From the NCBI RefSeq assembly GCF_900102745.1, contig NZ_FMZF01000006.1, positions 1 to 64,000 on the forward strand: a stretch of DNA of 64,000 nucleotides, read 5' to 3'. Made by a program: the position numbers and the translations under genes. Positions 1 through 7,990 of this stretch are shown one piece after another. Under the pieces are notes generated by a model. That model did not search any database. It saw only the letters and a list, made by a program, of their open reading frames with translations, and was not told the origin of the DNA. Positions within the stretch are counted from its first letter, which is position 1. Each line of letters begins with the position of its first letter. The DNA comes from Geodermatophilus telluris (GTDB lineage: Bacteria > Actinomycetota > Actinomycetes > Mycobacteriales > Geodermatophilaceae).

Positions 1-80
1 CCAGCGGGTTGATAGGCCGGAAGTGGAAGCACCGCGAGGTGTGGAGCTGACCGGTACTAACAGGCCGAGGGCTTGACCAC
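1..80 (+). rRNA. 23S ribosomal RNA, 3' end (partial)
   Basis: The window opens inside the last helix of 23S rRNA. The conserved run ACCGGTACTAA and the following GGCCGAGGGCTTGACC are the usual closing segment of actinobacterial 23S. The exact 3' end is estimated from where similarity to the family stops. The rest of the operon lies to the left of the window. A spacer of about 120 bases separates it from 5S rRNA, and I see no tRNA in that spacer. Confidence 0.93.
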
Positions 81-200
81 ACATCCCCACCCGTCAAGCA
101 ACCAAGAAGAAGTCTCGCGTCCACTGTGCGGTTCTGAACGCACCCAACCCACCCTCCGAGCAGGCCTCGGCGGGGCCGGTGTGGGTACATGTTCACAGTG

Positions 201-317
201 TTACGGCGGTCATGGCGAGAGGGAAACGCCCGGTCCCATTCCGAACCCGGAAGCTAAGCCTCTCAGCGCCGATGGTACTGCCCCGGGAACGGGGTGGGAG
301 AGTAGGACACCGCCGGA
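201..317 (+). rRNA. rrf: 5S ribosomal RNA
   Basis: The ~117-base segment has the 5S layout. The 5' strand ACGGCGGT pairs with ACCGCCG at the 3' end (helix I), and the interior has CCCATTCCGAACCCGGAAG and the GATGGTACTG/GGGAGAGTAGG loop E/D elements. It is the last gene of the rRNA operon and is followed by a strong hairpin. Ends are accurate to a few bases. Confidence 0.95.
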
Positions 318-328
318 CAACCATTCAC

Positions 329-367
329 GAGACGGGGGTCGGAGCCATTGGCTCCGGCCCCCGTCTC
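329..367 (+). terminator. rRNA operon terminator hairpin
   Basis: A near-perfect inverted repeat lies 12 bases after 5S: GAGACGGGGG-T-CGGAGC, a short ATT-centred loop, then GCTCCG-G-CCCCCGTCTC. The only imperfection is one T-G wobble. No T-run follows, which is common for actinobacterial terminators. It separates the rRNA operon from the protein gene starting at 437. Confidence 0.85.
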
Positions 368-436
368 GCGTGTGTCCGGAACCGTTCACGGCGCTCGTCC
401 GAGTGCTGCCCACCGTCCAGAGGTACAGACGACGAC

Positions 437-2197
437 ATGACTTCTCCCCGACGTGGATCTCCCGGACGCGGCCGCCCCGACGGCCCGCAGTCCCGCGGCC
501 AGGGCCGTGACGACCGTCAGGGGGCGCGGGGTGCCGGCGGTCGCGGCGGTCAGCGGGGTGGCCGGGACGAGCAGTCCGGGCGTCACGGTGGACCGACCGG
601 TCGCGGCGGCGCCGGCGACGGGCGGCGCGGTGGAACGGGTGGCTGGACCCCCGGCGGTCGTCCGGGACGGCCCGACGACCGCAGGGAGGGCCGGCCGACC
701 TCGTCGAGCGCCGACGGATCGGGGTGGCGCGACCGTCGTCCGGACGGTGACCGCCCGCAGGGCGACGGGCGGGACCGCCGTCGCGACGGCGCGCGCTCCC
801 AGGGGGACTGGCGGGACCGCCGTCCTGCGACCGGGCGGGGCTCGGGGGACTGGCGGGACCGCCGCCCCGGAGCCGACCGGTCCCCGGCCGACCGCAGCGA
901 GCGCCGCTCCCCGACGGGCCGGGTGGCCGGCGAGCGTGCCGAGCGCCGTCCTGCGTCGGACCGGGGCACGGGCAACGCCGGCGAGCGCCGTCCCGCGGCG
1001 GGACGCGACGCCGGCGACTGGCGTGACCGGCGTCCGACCGGTGGGACCGGAGGCGGGTGGCGGGACCGCGGCTCCTCCGGCGCCGACCGCGCTCAGGGCG
1101 GTCCCGCCGACCGCAGGACCCACGGTGGCCGGTCCGGTGACCGGCGCGACCGGCGGCCCGCCGCCGGCCCCACCGGCCGACCGGCTCCCCGGCGGGACGA
1201 GGGCGCTGCCGGGCGCGGCGACCGGAACGGGCAGGACCGGCGTCCGGCCCGTGGTGAGGGGCGCGAGCGCCGCCCCGAGCGGGACCGTCCGGCCCGGAGC
1301 GGCGGGCAGCGCCCGGAGTGGGGCGACCGACGTCCGGCGCCGGACCGCACGCCGCCCCTGGCGCCGGGACCCGAGCTCCCCGACTGGGCCGACGCCCGCG
1401 ACCTCGACCCCTCGGTGCGGTCGGCCCTGCGGGGTCTGGAGTCGCGCAACGCCGAGCGGGTGGCCCGGCACCTGGTGGTAGCCGGGACCGTCGGCGACGA
1501 GGACCCCGAGCTCGCCCTGGCCCACGCCCGCGCCGCGCGGGACCGCGCGTCCCGCATCGCGGTCGTCCGTGAGGCCGTCGGCGTCACCGCCTACCACGCC
1601 GGCGACTACGCCGAGGCCTCCCGCGAGCTGCGCGCCTACCGGCGGATGAGCGGTGACGAGGGCTACCGGGCCGTGCTGGCCGACTGCGAGCGCGCCCTGG
1701 GGCGGGCCGAGGTGGCGCTGCGGCTGGTCCGCGAGGCGCTGGCCGAGCGCCCCGACCCGGCGGAGACCGTCGAGCTGCAGCTGGTGGAGGCCGGAGCCCG
1801 CCAGGACCTCGGCGAGGCGCCCGCCGCCCGGCTGGTGCTCGAGGGCGCGCTGGGCGGGCGGCCCACGCCGGCCGGTGTCGACCTGACCGACGAGAGCACG
1901 CTGCGCCTGGCCACCGCGTACGCCGACCTGCTCGCGGCGACCGACGACCCGCTGGCCGACGACTGGCGGGCCGCGGTCCTCGCCGCCAGCCCGGAGGACG
2001 ACGACGTCGCCTTCGGCGAGGAGGAGCTGCCCGAGGCCGTCGACGAGCCGGAGGAGCCCACCGACACCGACACCGGCGCCCCGGACATCGGGGACGTGGT
2101 CGGCGACGACGAGCTGGACTTCGACGCCGACGTCGAGCGCGAGGTCGCGGAACTCCTCGGCGAGGTCGACCCACCGCAGGGCGGCGCCGCGCACTGA
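437..2197 (+). CDS. Arg/Gly/Asp-rich repeat protein with C-terminal TPR-like domain
   Basis: About 586 residues from the ATG at 437; the open frame continues upstream through 5S rRNA, so that ATG is the first sensible start. Residues ~1-310 are low complexity, rich in R, G and D, with many degenerate copies of a unit such as DWRDRRP followed by a Gly/Ala stretch. Residues ~315-500 form a helical, TPR-like region (alternating Ala/Leu/Glu helices around 'ALAHARAARDRAS'). The tail is very acidic. Proteins of this composition are usually annotated only as tetratricopeptide proteins. The RG/RD-rich part suggests nucleic-acid binding or condensate formation, which is inference. No catalytic motif is seen. 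The repeats and high GC create long false frames on the other strand. Confidence 0.8.
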   Translation: MTSPRRGSPGRGRPDGPQSRGQGRDDRQGARGAGGRGGQRGGRDEQSGRHGGPTGRGGAGDGRRGGTGGWTPGGRPGRPDDRREGRPTSSSADGSGWRDRRPDGDRPQGDGRDRRRDGARSQGDWRDRRPATGRGSGDWRDRRPGADRSPADRSERRSPTGRVAGERAERRPASDRGTGNAGERRPAAGRDAGDWRDRRPTGGTGGGWRDRGSSGADRAQGGPADRRTHGGRSGDRRDRRPAAGPTGRPAPRRDEGAAGRGDRNGQDRRPARGEGRERRPERDRPARSGGQRPEWGDRRPAPDRTPPLAPGPELPDWADARDLDPSVRSALRGLESRNAERVARHLVVAGTVGDEDPELALAHARAARDRASRIAVVREAVGVTAYHAGDYAEASRELRAYRRMSGDEGYRAVLADCERALGRAEVALRLVREALAERPDPAETVELQLVEAGARQDLGEAPAARLVLEGALGGRPTPAGVDLTDESTLRLATAYADLLAATDDPLADDWRAAVLAASPEDDDVAFGEEELPEAVDEPEEPTDTDTGAPDIGDVVGDDELDFDADVEREVAELLGEVDPPQGGAAH

Positions 2198-2296
2198 CCA
2201 CCGACACCGGCGCCCGCGCCGTCCACACCGCCCCGCCCGGTCCACAACCGGTCGGCGGCGGCACCGGGCGGTGCGGCGCCGGGTCAGGCTGCCGTC

Positions 2297-2656
2297 ATGA
2301 CCCTGGCAGTGATCGACCGGAACGACGTGGTGCTGCGCGGGCGGCTCTCCGAGGCCGCGCAGGTCAAGGTGCTCCCCAGCGGGGACACGCTGGTGACCTG
2401 GCGGCTGGTCGTGCGCCGGCCTGAACCGAGGGCGCGCGGCCAGTCGGTCGACGTGCTGGCCTGCGTCACCTACGACAGGGCGCTGCAGAAGCGCGTCGCG
2501 GCCTGGCTCGCCGGTGACGTGGTCGAGGTGGAGGGCGCCCTGCAGCGGCGCTTCTGGCGCACCGCCACCGGCCGCGCCTCGGTGTGCGAGGTGAACTGCC
2601 GGCGCGGGCGCAAGGTGCCGCGCACGTCGCCCGGTGGCTCGGCCCGCACCGCCTGA
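2297..2656 (+). CDS. single-stranded DNA-binding protein, short OB-fold (SSB-like)
   Basis: This 119-residue protein has the SSB pattern: an N-terminal strand 'VVLRGRLSEAAQVKVLPSG', then 'DTLVTWRLVVRRP', 'DVLACVTYDRALQKRV', and the OB-fold core 'LAGDVVEVEGALQRRFWR'. Typical SSB is ~160-180 residues with an acidic C-terminal tail ending in DDIPF. Here the tail is basic (ending 'GGSARTA') and lacks that interaction tip, so this is probably an accessory SSB-like protein rather than the replicative one. It stands alone, 100 bases after the repeat protein and convergent with the DUF1015 gene. Confidence 0.85.
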   Translation: MTLAVIDRNDVVLRGRLSEAAQVKVLPSGDTLVTWRLVVRRPEPRARGQSVDVLACVTYDRALQKRVAAWLAGDVVEVEGALQRRFWRTATGRASVCEVNCRRGRKVPRTSPGGSARTA

Positions 2657-2678
2657 GCGCCCAGGAGGTCCGGTGCGG

Positions 2679-3992
2679 TCAGTCCCGGTGCGGGCGCAGC
2701 ACCAGTCCGGTGCGCGGCTTGGGCACGAACAGCGTCGACTTGCGCGGCATCCGGGCGCCCGCCCGGGCCACCGCGGCGACGTCGGCGGGCGAGGGCGGGC
2801 GCAGCAGCAGGGCGACGCCGGCGCGTTCCCCGGCCAGCCGGAGGGCCTCGGGCACGTCGTGGGCCACGAGCAGCGACGCCGGGTCGTCGGGGCGTCCCCA
2901 GAGGGCACCGACCAGCCCGGTGGTGGCCAGGACCACGTCGAGCCGGCGCCACGCGCCGGGCGCCTCGGCCGGGACCGTCGCCCGCACCTCCGGCGAGGGG
3001 TCGGTCAGCCGCAGCAGCCGGCGCCCGTCGGTCAGCAGGTAGCGCACCGCCGAGCCGCCGTGCAGGCCGGCGACGGCGGCCTCGACGTCACCCGGCTGCC
3101 CGGACACGGGGACCTCGGCCACGCTGAAGCCCCGGCGGGCGGCGGCCGCCGCGTCGTCCAGGGCGAGGTCGGGCACCACCCGGTGGATCGCCTCGACGCG
3201 CAGTCCACCGGCACCCATGGGCGTGAGCAGCGCCAGCACACGGCAGTCCCCGCCCGGGTGGGTGCGGTGCAGCGCCTGGGCCGCGGCGAAGCGGTGGTGC
3301 CCGTCGGCGATCACCGCGCCGGTCCGCGCCAGCGCCGCCGACAGCCGCCGCAGCGTCGCCTCCTCCGTCACCCGCCACAGCCGGTGCCGCACGCCGTCGG
3401 CGTCGGACACCTCCAGGTCGGGCCGGCCGGCCAGTGCCGCCCGGGTCAGCTCGGCGACCTCCGGCTCGGGGTCGTGGGCGAGCACGATGGGCTCGAGGTC
3501 GGTGGCGGTGGCGGCCAGCAGGGCGCGCCGGCCCTCCACCGCGGCCGGGAACGTGTCCTCGTGCGGCAGCACGGCCCGGCGGGCCCCGTCCACCGACACC
3601 GCACCGAGCCAGCCCACGGTCGCCGGTCCCTGCGCCGGGGCGAGCTCGTAGAGCCACAGCGCCGCGGTGTCGTCCCGGACCAGGACACCTGCGGCCTCCC
3701 ACTCGCGCAGGAGGTGCGCGGCCCGCTCGGGAGCGTCCGCGTCCCGGCCGCCCGCCGGTGCGCCGGCACTGCCCGGCGCGGACGAGCCGCCGGGCAGGAT
3801 CAGGCGGACGATGTTGTGCGGGTCCGCGGCGGCCAGCCGGGCGCGGCCGTCCGGGGTCACCAGGTCGTAGGCTGGCGAGCTCACCCGGGCCAGGTGCCCG
3901 GGGTCGTGGTGCGAGTAGGTCAGGGCCCGGAAGGACCGGACGTCCAGCCCTGTCGGGACGGGATGCGGGGCTCCCGCCGGCGACGCGTGCAC
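2679..3992 (-). CDS. DUF1015 family protein
   Basis: About 437 residues from a GTG at 3992. The body begins 'VRSFRALTYSHH' and contains 'SSPAYDLVTPDGRARLA', 'DPHNIVRLILPGG', 'VIADGHHRFAAA' and the closing 'FVPKPRTGLVLRPH'. These are hallmarks of the DUF1015 (YcgC-like) family, often described as HTH-containing proteins of unknown function. Length fits the family (~400-430). The GTG gives a short unstructured leader before 'VRSF', and no strong ribosome site is seen, so the start is uncertain by ~20 residues. It is divergent from the TPR gene at 4101. The DGHHR motif is the most conserved element and may be catalytic, but function is unknown. Confidence 0.85.
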   Translation of the reverse strand: MHASPAGAPHPVPTGLDVRSFRALTYSHHDPGHLARVSSPAYDLVTPDGRARLAAADPHNIVRLILPGGSSAPGSAGAPAGGRDADAPERAAHLLREWEAAGVLVRDDTAALWLYELAPAQGPATVGWLGAVSVDGARRAVLPHEDTFPAAVEGRRALLAATATDLEPIVLAHDPEPEVAELTRAALAGRPDLEVSDADGVRHRLWRVTEEATLRRLSAALARTGAVIADGHHRFAAAQALHRTHPGGDCRVLALLTPMGAGGLRVEAIHRVVPDLALDDAAAAARRGFSVAEVPVSGQPGDVEAAVAGLHGGSAVRYLLTDGRRLLRLTDPSPEVRATVPAEAPGAWRRLDVVLATTGLVGALWGRPDDPASLLVAHDVPEALRLAGERAGVALLLRPPSPADVAAVARAGARMPRKSTLFVPKPRTGLVLRPHRD

Positions 3993-4100
3993 GACCGGAT
4001 CGTAGGAGCCTCGCGGTGCGGCCCGCCGTGGCCACCCGACCGGCGCACCGGTCCGGCGCGGTGCGCAGGCGACGAGGTCCGGAGGAGCAGGAGGGCAGCG

Positions 4101-4532
4101 GTGTCGACAGCAGCAACGCCGTCGGGCGGAGTCCCGGAGGACCGGGCGCCCGGCGGCGGCGTGTACGAGTGGTACCGGCGTGGCCTGGACCTGCTGGCCA
4201 GCGGCGACCCGGCGGCGGCCGCGACCCTGCTGGCCCGTGCGGCGGAGGCCGAGCCGGGTTCCCGCAGCGTGCTGGAGGCGCTCGCCCGCGCCCAATACGA
4301 CGCCGGCCGGTACGGGGAGGCGATCGAGAGCTTCAGCGCCCTCGCCGCGGTCAACCCCACCGACGACTACGCGCAGTTCGGCCTCGGGCTGGCGGCCAGC
4401 CGGGCCGGTCAGCTCGGCCTGGCGGCCGAGCACCTGGCCCTGGCGGTCGCCATGCGTCCCGACCTCGGGCACTACGCCCGGGCGCTGCGTGGCGTGCGCG
4501 CCCGGCGCGCGGCCGGTCCGGAGCCGGTGTGA
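4101..4532 (+). CDS. tetratricopeptide repeat protein
   Basis: A 143-residue protein starting at GTG 4101, with a clear purine-rich ribosome site (GGAGGAG) about 14 bases upstream and a second GAGGG nearer. After a 25-residue disordered head, three TPR-like helical hairpins follow ('YEWYRRGLDLLASGDPAAAATLLARAAEAEP', cut here for length, then 'ARAQYDAGRYGEAIESFSAL' and 'GLAASRAGQLGLAAEHLALA'). It overlaps the HAD phosphatase gene by four bases (GTGA), so the two are translationally coupled. It is the first gene of the conserved tlyA-nadK-recN block. It probably acts as a protein-interaction scaffold; no enzymatic motif is present. Confidence 0.85.
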   Translation: MSTAATPSGGVPEDRAPGGGVYEWYRRGLDLLASGDPAAAATLLARAAEAEPGSRSVLEALARAQYDAGRYGEAIESFSALAAVNPTDDYAQFGLGLAASRAGQLGLAAEHLALAVAMRPDLGHYARALRGVRARRAAGPEPV

Positions 4533-5623
4533 CCGCCGCGCCGGCTCGGTCCCCCGCGGACGAGTCGCCGCGGCTGGCGGCCGGTTGTGCCCGCCCGCCC
4601 GCGGAGGTGTACGACGTCGCGCTGCTCGACCTCGACGGCGTGGTTTACGTCGGCCCCGACGCGGTGCCCGGTGTCCCGGAGGCACTCGCCGCCGCCCGCG
4701 CGGCGGGCATGCGGCTGGGGTTCGTCACCAACAACGCCGCCCGTCCGCCCGCCGAGGTGGCCGCCCACCTCACCGAGCTGGGCGTGCCCGCGGACGCCGA
4801 CGAGGTCATCACCAGCTCGCAGGCCGCGGCGTCGGTGGTGGCCGAGCTGCTGGGTCCCGGGGCCCGGGTGCTGCCGGTGGGGGGACCGGGCGTGGCGACG
4901 GCGCTGCGTGCGGCGGGTCTGACCGTGGTCGACCGCGCCGAGGACGACCCCGCCGCGGTGGTGCAGGGCTACGGGCGGGAGGTCGGCTGGGCGCAGCTGG
5001 CCGAGGCGGTGGTCGCCGTCCGCAACGGCGCCCGGCACGTGGCCACCAACGCCGACGCGACCATCCCCTCGCCCCGCGGGCCGCTGCCGGGCAACGGCGC
5101 GATGGTCGGCGTCGTCCGCGACGTCACCGGTCGCGAGCCGCTGGTCACCGGCAAGCCCGACCCGGCGATGCACGCCGAGTGCGTGCGCCGCACCGGGGCC
5201 GCCGACCCCCTCGTCGTCGGCGACCGGCTCGACACCGACATCGAGGGCAGCCACCGGGCCGGTGCGGCGAGCCTGCTGGTGTTCAGCGGCGTCACCGACC
5301 CGGCCGGCCTGCTGGCCGCCGGGCCGCTGCACCGCCCCGACCTGCTCGCCGCCGACGCCGCCGGCCTGCTGGTGGCGCACCCGCCGGTCACGGCCGAGGA
5401 CGGCGGGTGGCGCTGTGGCCGCTGGCGCGCCGTCTCCGGCGGCGCGGGCCTGGAGCTGCACGGTGCCGGCGACGGTCCCGGCGGCCCGCCCGACGACGGC
5501 CTCGACGGGCTGCGGGCGCTGTGCCTGGCCGCCTGGACCGGCGGGACGGAACCCGGACCGGTGCACGCCGGCGACGAGTCGGCCCGGCGGGCGCTGGCCG
5601 GCTGGGGGCTGGAGGTGCGGTGA
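4529..5623 (+). CDS. HAD-IIA family phosphatase (glycerol-3-phosphate / phosphoglycolate phosphatase-like)
   Basis: 364 residues from GTG 4529. HAD motifs are in order: I 'LLDLDGVVYVG' (nucleophile and acid Asp), II 'GFVTNNAARPP', III Lys in 'LVTGKPDPAMH', IV 'VVGDRLDTDIEGS'. The cap-domain motif 'GNGAMVG' marks the NagD-like IIA class. A ~100-residue C-terminal extension after the HAD core resembles the layout of mycobacterial Rv1692, a glycerol-3-phosphate phosphatase with a GNAT-like tail in the same gene neighbourhood. The assignment to G3P rather than phosphoglycolate rests on synteny. The start overlaps the TPR stop codon. Confidence 0.88.
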   Translation: MTAAPARSPADESPRLAAGCARPPAEVYDVALLDLDGVVYVGPDAVPGVPEALAAARAAGMRLGFVTNNAARPPAEVAAHLTELGVPADADEVITSSQAAASVVAELLGPGARVLPVGGPGVATALRAAGLTVVDRAEDDPAAVVQGYGREVGWAQLAEAVVAVRNGARHVATNADATIPSPRGPLPGNGAMVGVVRDVTGREPLVTGKPDPAMHAECVRRTGAADPLVVGDRLDTDIEGSHRAGAASLLVFSGVTDPAGLLAAGPLHRPDLLAADAAGLLVAHPPVTAEDGGWRCGRWRAVSGGAGLELHGAGDGPGGPPDDGLDGLRALCLAAWTGGTEPGPVHAGDESARRALAGWGLEVR

Positions 5624-5785
5624 GCGTGGCCGGCGCGGGGAGCGTCAGCGGCGCCGCCGCGGACGGGGTCCCGTCGTCCCCGGCCGGTACCGTGGCCGGG
5701 CGGAGGGGACGCGCCCCGGCGCCGTCCAGCGGCTGCCCGCTCCCCGCGTCCCGCCCGTCCCGACCACCGTCCGAGAGGCCCCGCC

Positions 5786-6052
5786 ATGACCGAGCCGAGC
5801 CGACCTCGTCCGGTCCCCGGCCCGCCGCGGCCGGGCCCCGCCGGGGGGCCGGTCCCCGGCCCGCCGCGCCCGTCCCCGCCCGCCGCGGGGACGCCGGGGG
5901 ATCCCGCGGACGGTCAGGTGGCCTCCGGCGAGCCGGTGGCCGGGGAGCGCTACGCCGACCTCACCGGACGCCCCGTGACCGAGCACGTCGCCGTCTTCGA
6001 GGCCGAGCACGACCGCCTGCGGCGCGAGCTCGCCACGATCGACCAGCTCTGA
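5786..6052 (+). CDS. small proline-rich conserved protein (Rv1693-position)
   Basis: 88 residues from ATG 5786, preceded by AGAGGCC. The first ~50 residues are Pro/Gly-rich and disordered ('PRPVPGPPRPGP'). The last ~35 form an amphipathic helical segment 'VTEHVAVFEAEHDRLRREL'. It ends in TGA overlapping the tlyA ATG, so it is coupled to tlyA. A small gene sits at this position in mycobacteria too (Rv1693, between the phosphatase and tlyA). No function is known; the helical tail could dimerise. The ~160 bases upstream of it hold no other gene. Confidence 0.75.
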   Translation: MTEPSRPRPVPGPPRPGPAGGPVPGPPRPSPPAAGTPGDPADGQVASGEPVAGERYADLTGRPVTEHVAVFEAEHDRLRRELATIDQL

Positions 6053-6849
6053 TGGCCCGTCGCAGCCGGCTCGACGCCGAGCTCGTGCGCCGCGGCCTGG
6101 CCCGCTCCCGCGAGCACGCCGTCGAGCTCATCACCGAGGGCCGCGTCGCGGTCGCCGGGCAGGCGGCCACCAAGCCGGCCACCGGGGTCGAGGCCGGCAC
6201 GCCCGTCGTCGTGCGCACCGAGCCCGACGAGCAGCGCTGGGTGTCCCGGGGCGCGCACAAGCTGCTGGGCGCCCTGGAGGCGTTCCCGGTGGCCGTCGCG
6301 GGCCGTCGCGCCCTCGACGCCGGTGCCTCCACCGGCGGGTTCACCGAGGTGCTGCTGTCCCGCGGCGCGTGCGAGGTGGTGGCCGTCGACGTCGGGTACG
6401 GCGAGCTGGCCTGGTCGCTGCGCACCGACGAGCGGGTCCGGGTGCTCGAGCGCACCAACGTCCGCACGCTGACGCCGGCGCAGATCGAGGGCCCGGCCGA
6501 GCTGGTGGTCGCCGACCTGTCCTTCATCTCGCTGCGGCTGGTGCTGCCCGCGCTCACCGCCTGTGCCACCGCCGACGCCGACCTGCTGCCGATGGTCAAG
6601 CCGCAGTTCGAGGTCGGCCGGGAGCGGCTGGGCTCCGGCGGGGTCGTCCGCGATCCCGCGGCCCGCGCCGGCGCCGTCCTCGACGTGGCCCGGGCCGCCG
6701 CCGGACTCGGGTGGGGGACCGCCGGCGTCGTCGCCAGCCCCCTGCCGGGGCCGGCGGGCAACGTGGAGTTCTTCCTGTGGCTGCGCCGCGACGCCGGGGC
6801 CCCGCAGGAGGCCGACGTGCTGCGCGCGGTGGAGGAGGGACCGCGGTGA
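6052..6849 (+). CDS. tlyA: TlyA family rRNA 2'-O-methyltransferase / hemolysin-like
   Basis: 265 residues, the usual TlyA length. An N-terminal S4 RNA-binding domain (residues ~3-60: 'RLDAELVRRGLARSREHA', 'ITEGRVAVAGQ') is followed by an FtsJ-type methyltransferase: SAM loop 'LDAGASTGGFTEVLL' and the K-D-K-E tetrad visible in 'SRGAHKLLGAL', 'VVADLSFISL', 'PMVKPQFEVG' and 'GNVEFFLWL'. TlyA methylates 2'-OH of specific 16S and 23S rRNA cytidines, and its loss gives capreomycin resistance in mycobacteria. ATG 6052 overlaps the previous stop. Between this stop and nadK lies a 31-codon open frame that I do not consider a gene. Confidence 0.95.
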   Translation: MARRSRLDAELVRRGLARSREHAVELITEGRVAVAGQAATKPATGVEAGTPVVVRTEPDEQRWVSRGAHKLLGALEAFPVAVAGRRALDAGASTGGFTEVLLSRGACEVVAVDVGYGELAWSLRTDERVRVLERTNVRTLTPAQIEGPAELVVADLSFISLRLVLPALTACATADADLLPMVKPQFEVGRERLGSGGVVRDPAARAGAVLDVARAAAGLGWGTAGVVASPLPGPAGNVEFFLWLRRDAGAPQEADVLRAVEEGPR

Positions 6850-6937
6850 GGACCACCCGCCCCGCACCGGCGCCGCGGCCGCGGCGGGGGCACGCTGGAG
6901 AGCGACGGAGCAGCACGGGCACGAGCGAGGAGGACCG

Positions 6938-7990
6938 ATGAGCGAGGCCGGCCAGGGCGGTTGGCGCCCCGGCGGCGGGCGGCACGTGCTGCTGGCCGCC
7001 CACACCGGACGGCACGACATCGTCGACCTGGCCCGCAGCTCCGCTGCGCGCCTGGCCCGCGGCGGCATCACCGTGCGCGTGCTCGCCGACGAGGCGGACG
7101 AGCTGCAGATCGAGGGCGCCGAGGTGGTCGACGCCGACGCCGAGGCCGCGCGCGGCGCCGAGATCGTCATGGTCTTCGGCGGTGACGGCACGTTCCTGCG
7201 CGCCGCCGAGCTGGCCCGCTACAGCCACGCCGCGCTCATGGGAGTCAACCTCGGCCGGGTCGGGTTCCTCGCCGAGACCGAGCCGGAGGCGGTCGAGGAG
7301 ACGCTGACGGCCATCGAGCAGTGCGAGTACTCGGTGGAGAAGCGGCTGGCGATCGAGGTCGACGTCCTCGACGCCACCGGGGCCGTCGTCGACGGCACCT
7401 GGGCGCTCAACGAGGTCTCGGTGGAGAAGGCCGAGCGCTCCCGCGTGCTCGACGTCGTCATCGCCATCGACGGCCGCCCGCTGACCAGCTTCGGCTGCGA
7501 CGGGGTGCTCTTCGCCACCCCCACCGGGTCGACCGCCTACGCCTTCTCCGCCGGCGGCCCGGTGGTGTGGCCCGACCTCGAGGCGATCCTGCTCGTGCCC
7601 AGCAACGCGCACGCGCTGTTCGCCCGCCCGCTGGTGACCTCGCCGGACTCGGTGCTCAGCGTCGCCGTCCCCCCCGACGGCAACCGCGCCCGGGTCTCCG
7701 CCGACGGCCGGCGCGCGCTCGAGGTGCCCGACGGCGGCCGGGTCGACGTCCGCCGCGCCGCGCGCCCGGTCCGCATCGCGCGGGTGCACCCCGGCTCCTT
7801 CGGCGACCGGCTGGTGGCCAAGTTCGGCCTGCCGGTGCGCGGCTTCCGCGACGCCCGCCGGCACGACCCCGGCCACGAGCTGCGGCCCTCCCGCAACGTG
7901 CTGATGCGCGACGTGGTCTCCCTGCCCGGCGACGGTCCCGCTGCCGCCCGGGAGGAGGTGCGCGGTGGCACCGCGGACCCCGACGCGTGA
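6938..7990 (+). CDS. nadK: NAD kinase
   Basis: 350 residues from ATG 6938 with ribosome site GAGGAGGA. It carries the NAD kinase signature 'VMVFGGDGTFLRAAEL' (GGDG), then 'GVNLGRVGFLAE', the 'NEVSVEK' motif and the C-terminal 'CDGVLFATPTGSTAYAFSAG'. It phosphorylates NAD to NADP in the cytosol using ATP or polyphosphate. The ~50-residue tail rich in R/P after the core is longer than in most family members (usually ~300). The last 26 bases overlap the start of recN, as in other actinobacteria. Confidence 0.96.
   Translation: MSEAGQGGWRPGGGRHVLLAAHTGRHDIVDLARSSAARLARGGITVRVLADEADELQIEGAEVVDADAEAARGAEIVMVFGGDGTFLRAAELARYSHAALMGVNLGRVGFLAETEPEAVEETLTAIEQCEYSVEKRLAIEVDVLDATGAVVDGTWALNEVSVEKAERSRVLDVVIAIDGRPLTSFGCDGVLFATPTGSTAYAFSAGGPVVWPDLEAILLVPSNAHALFARPLVTSPDSVLSVAVPPDGNRARVSADGRRALEVPDGGRVDVRRAARPVRIARVHPGSFGDRLVAKFGLPVRGFRDARRHDPGHELRPSRNVLMRDVVSLPGDGPAAAREEVRGGTADPDA

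Noticed and set aside
386-2908. An 840-codon open frame on the reverse strand across the Arg/Gly/Asp-rich gene
   Set aside because: It is a mirror of the high-GC repeat gene, has no domain, and spans two real genes; composition is shadow-like.
6846-6941. 31-codon GTG frame between tlyA and nadK
   Set aside because: Low-complexity Arg/Pro content, no ribosome site of its own, and contains the nadK ribosome site.
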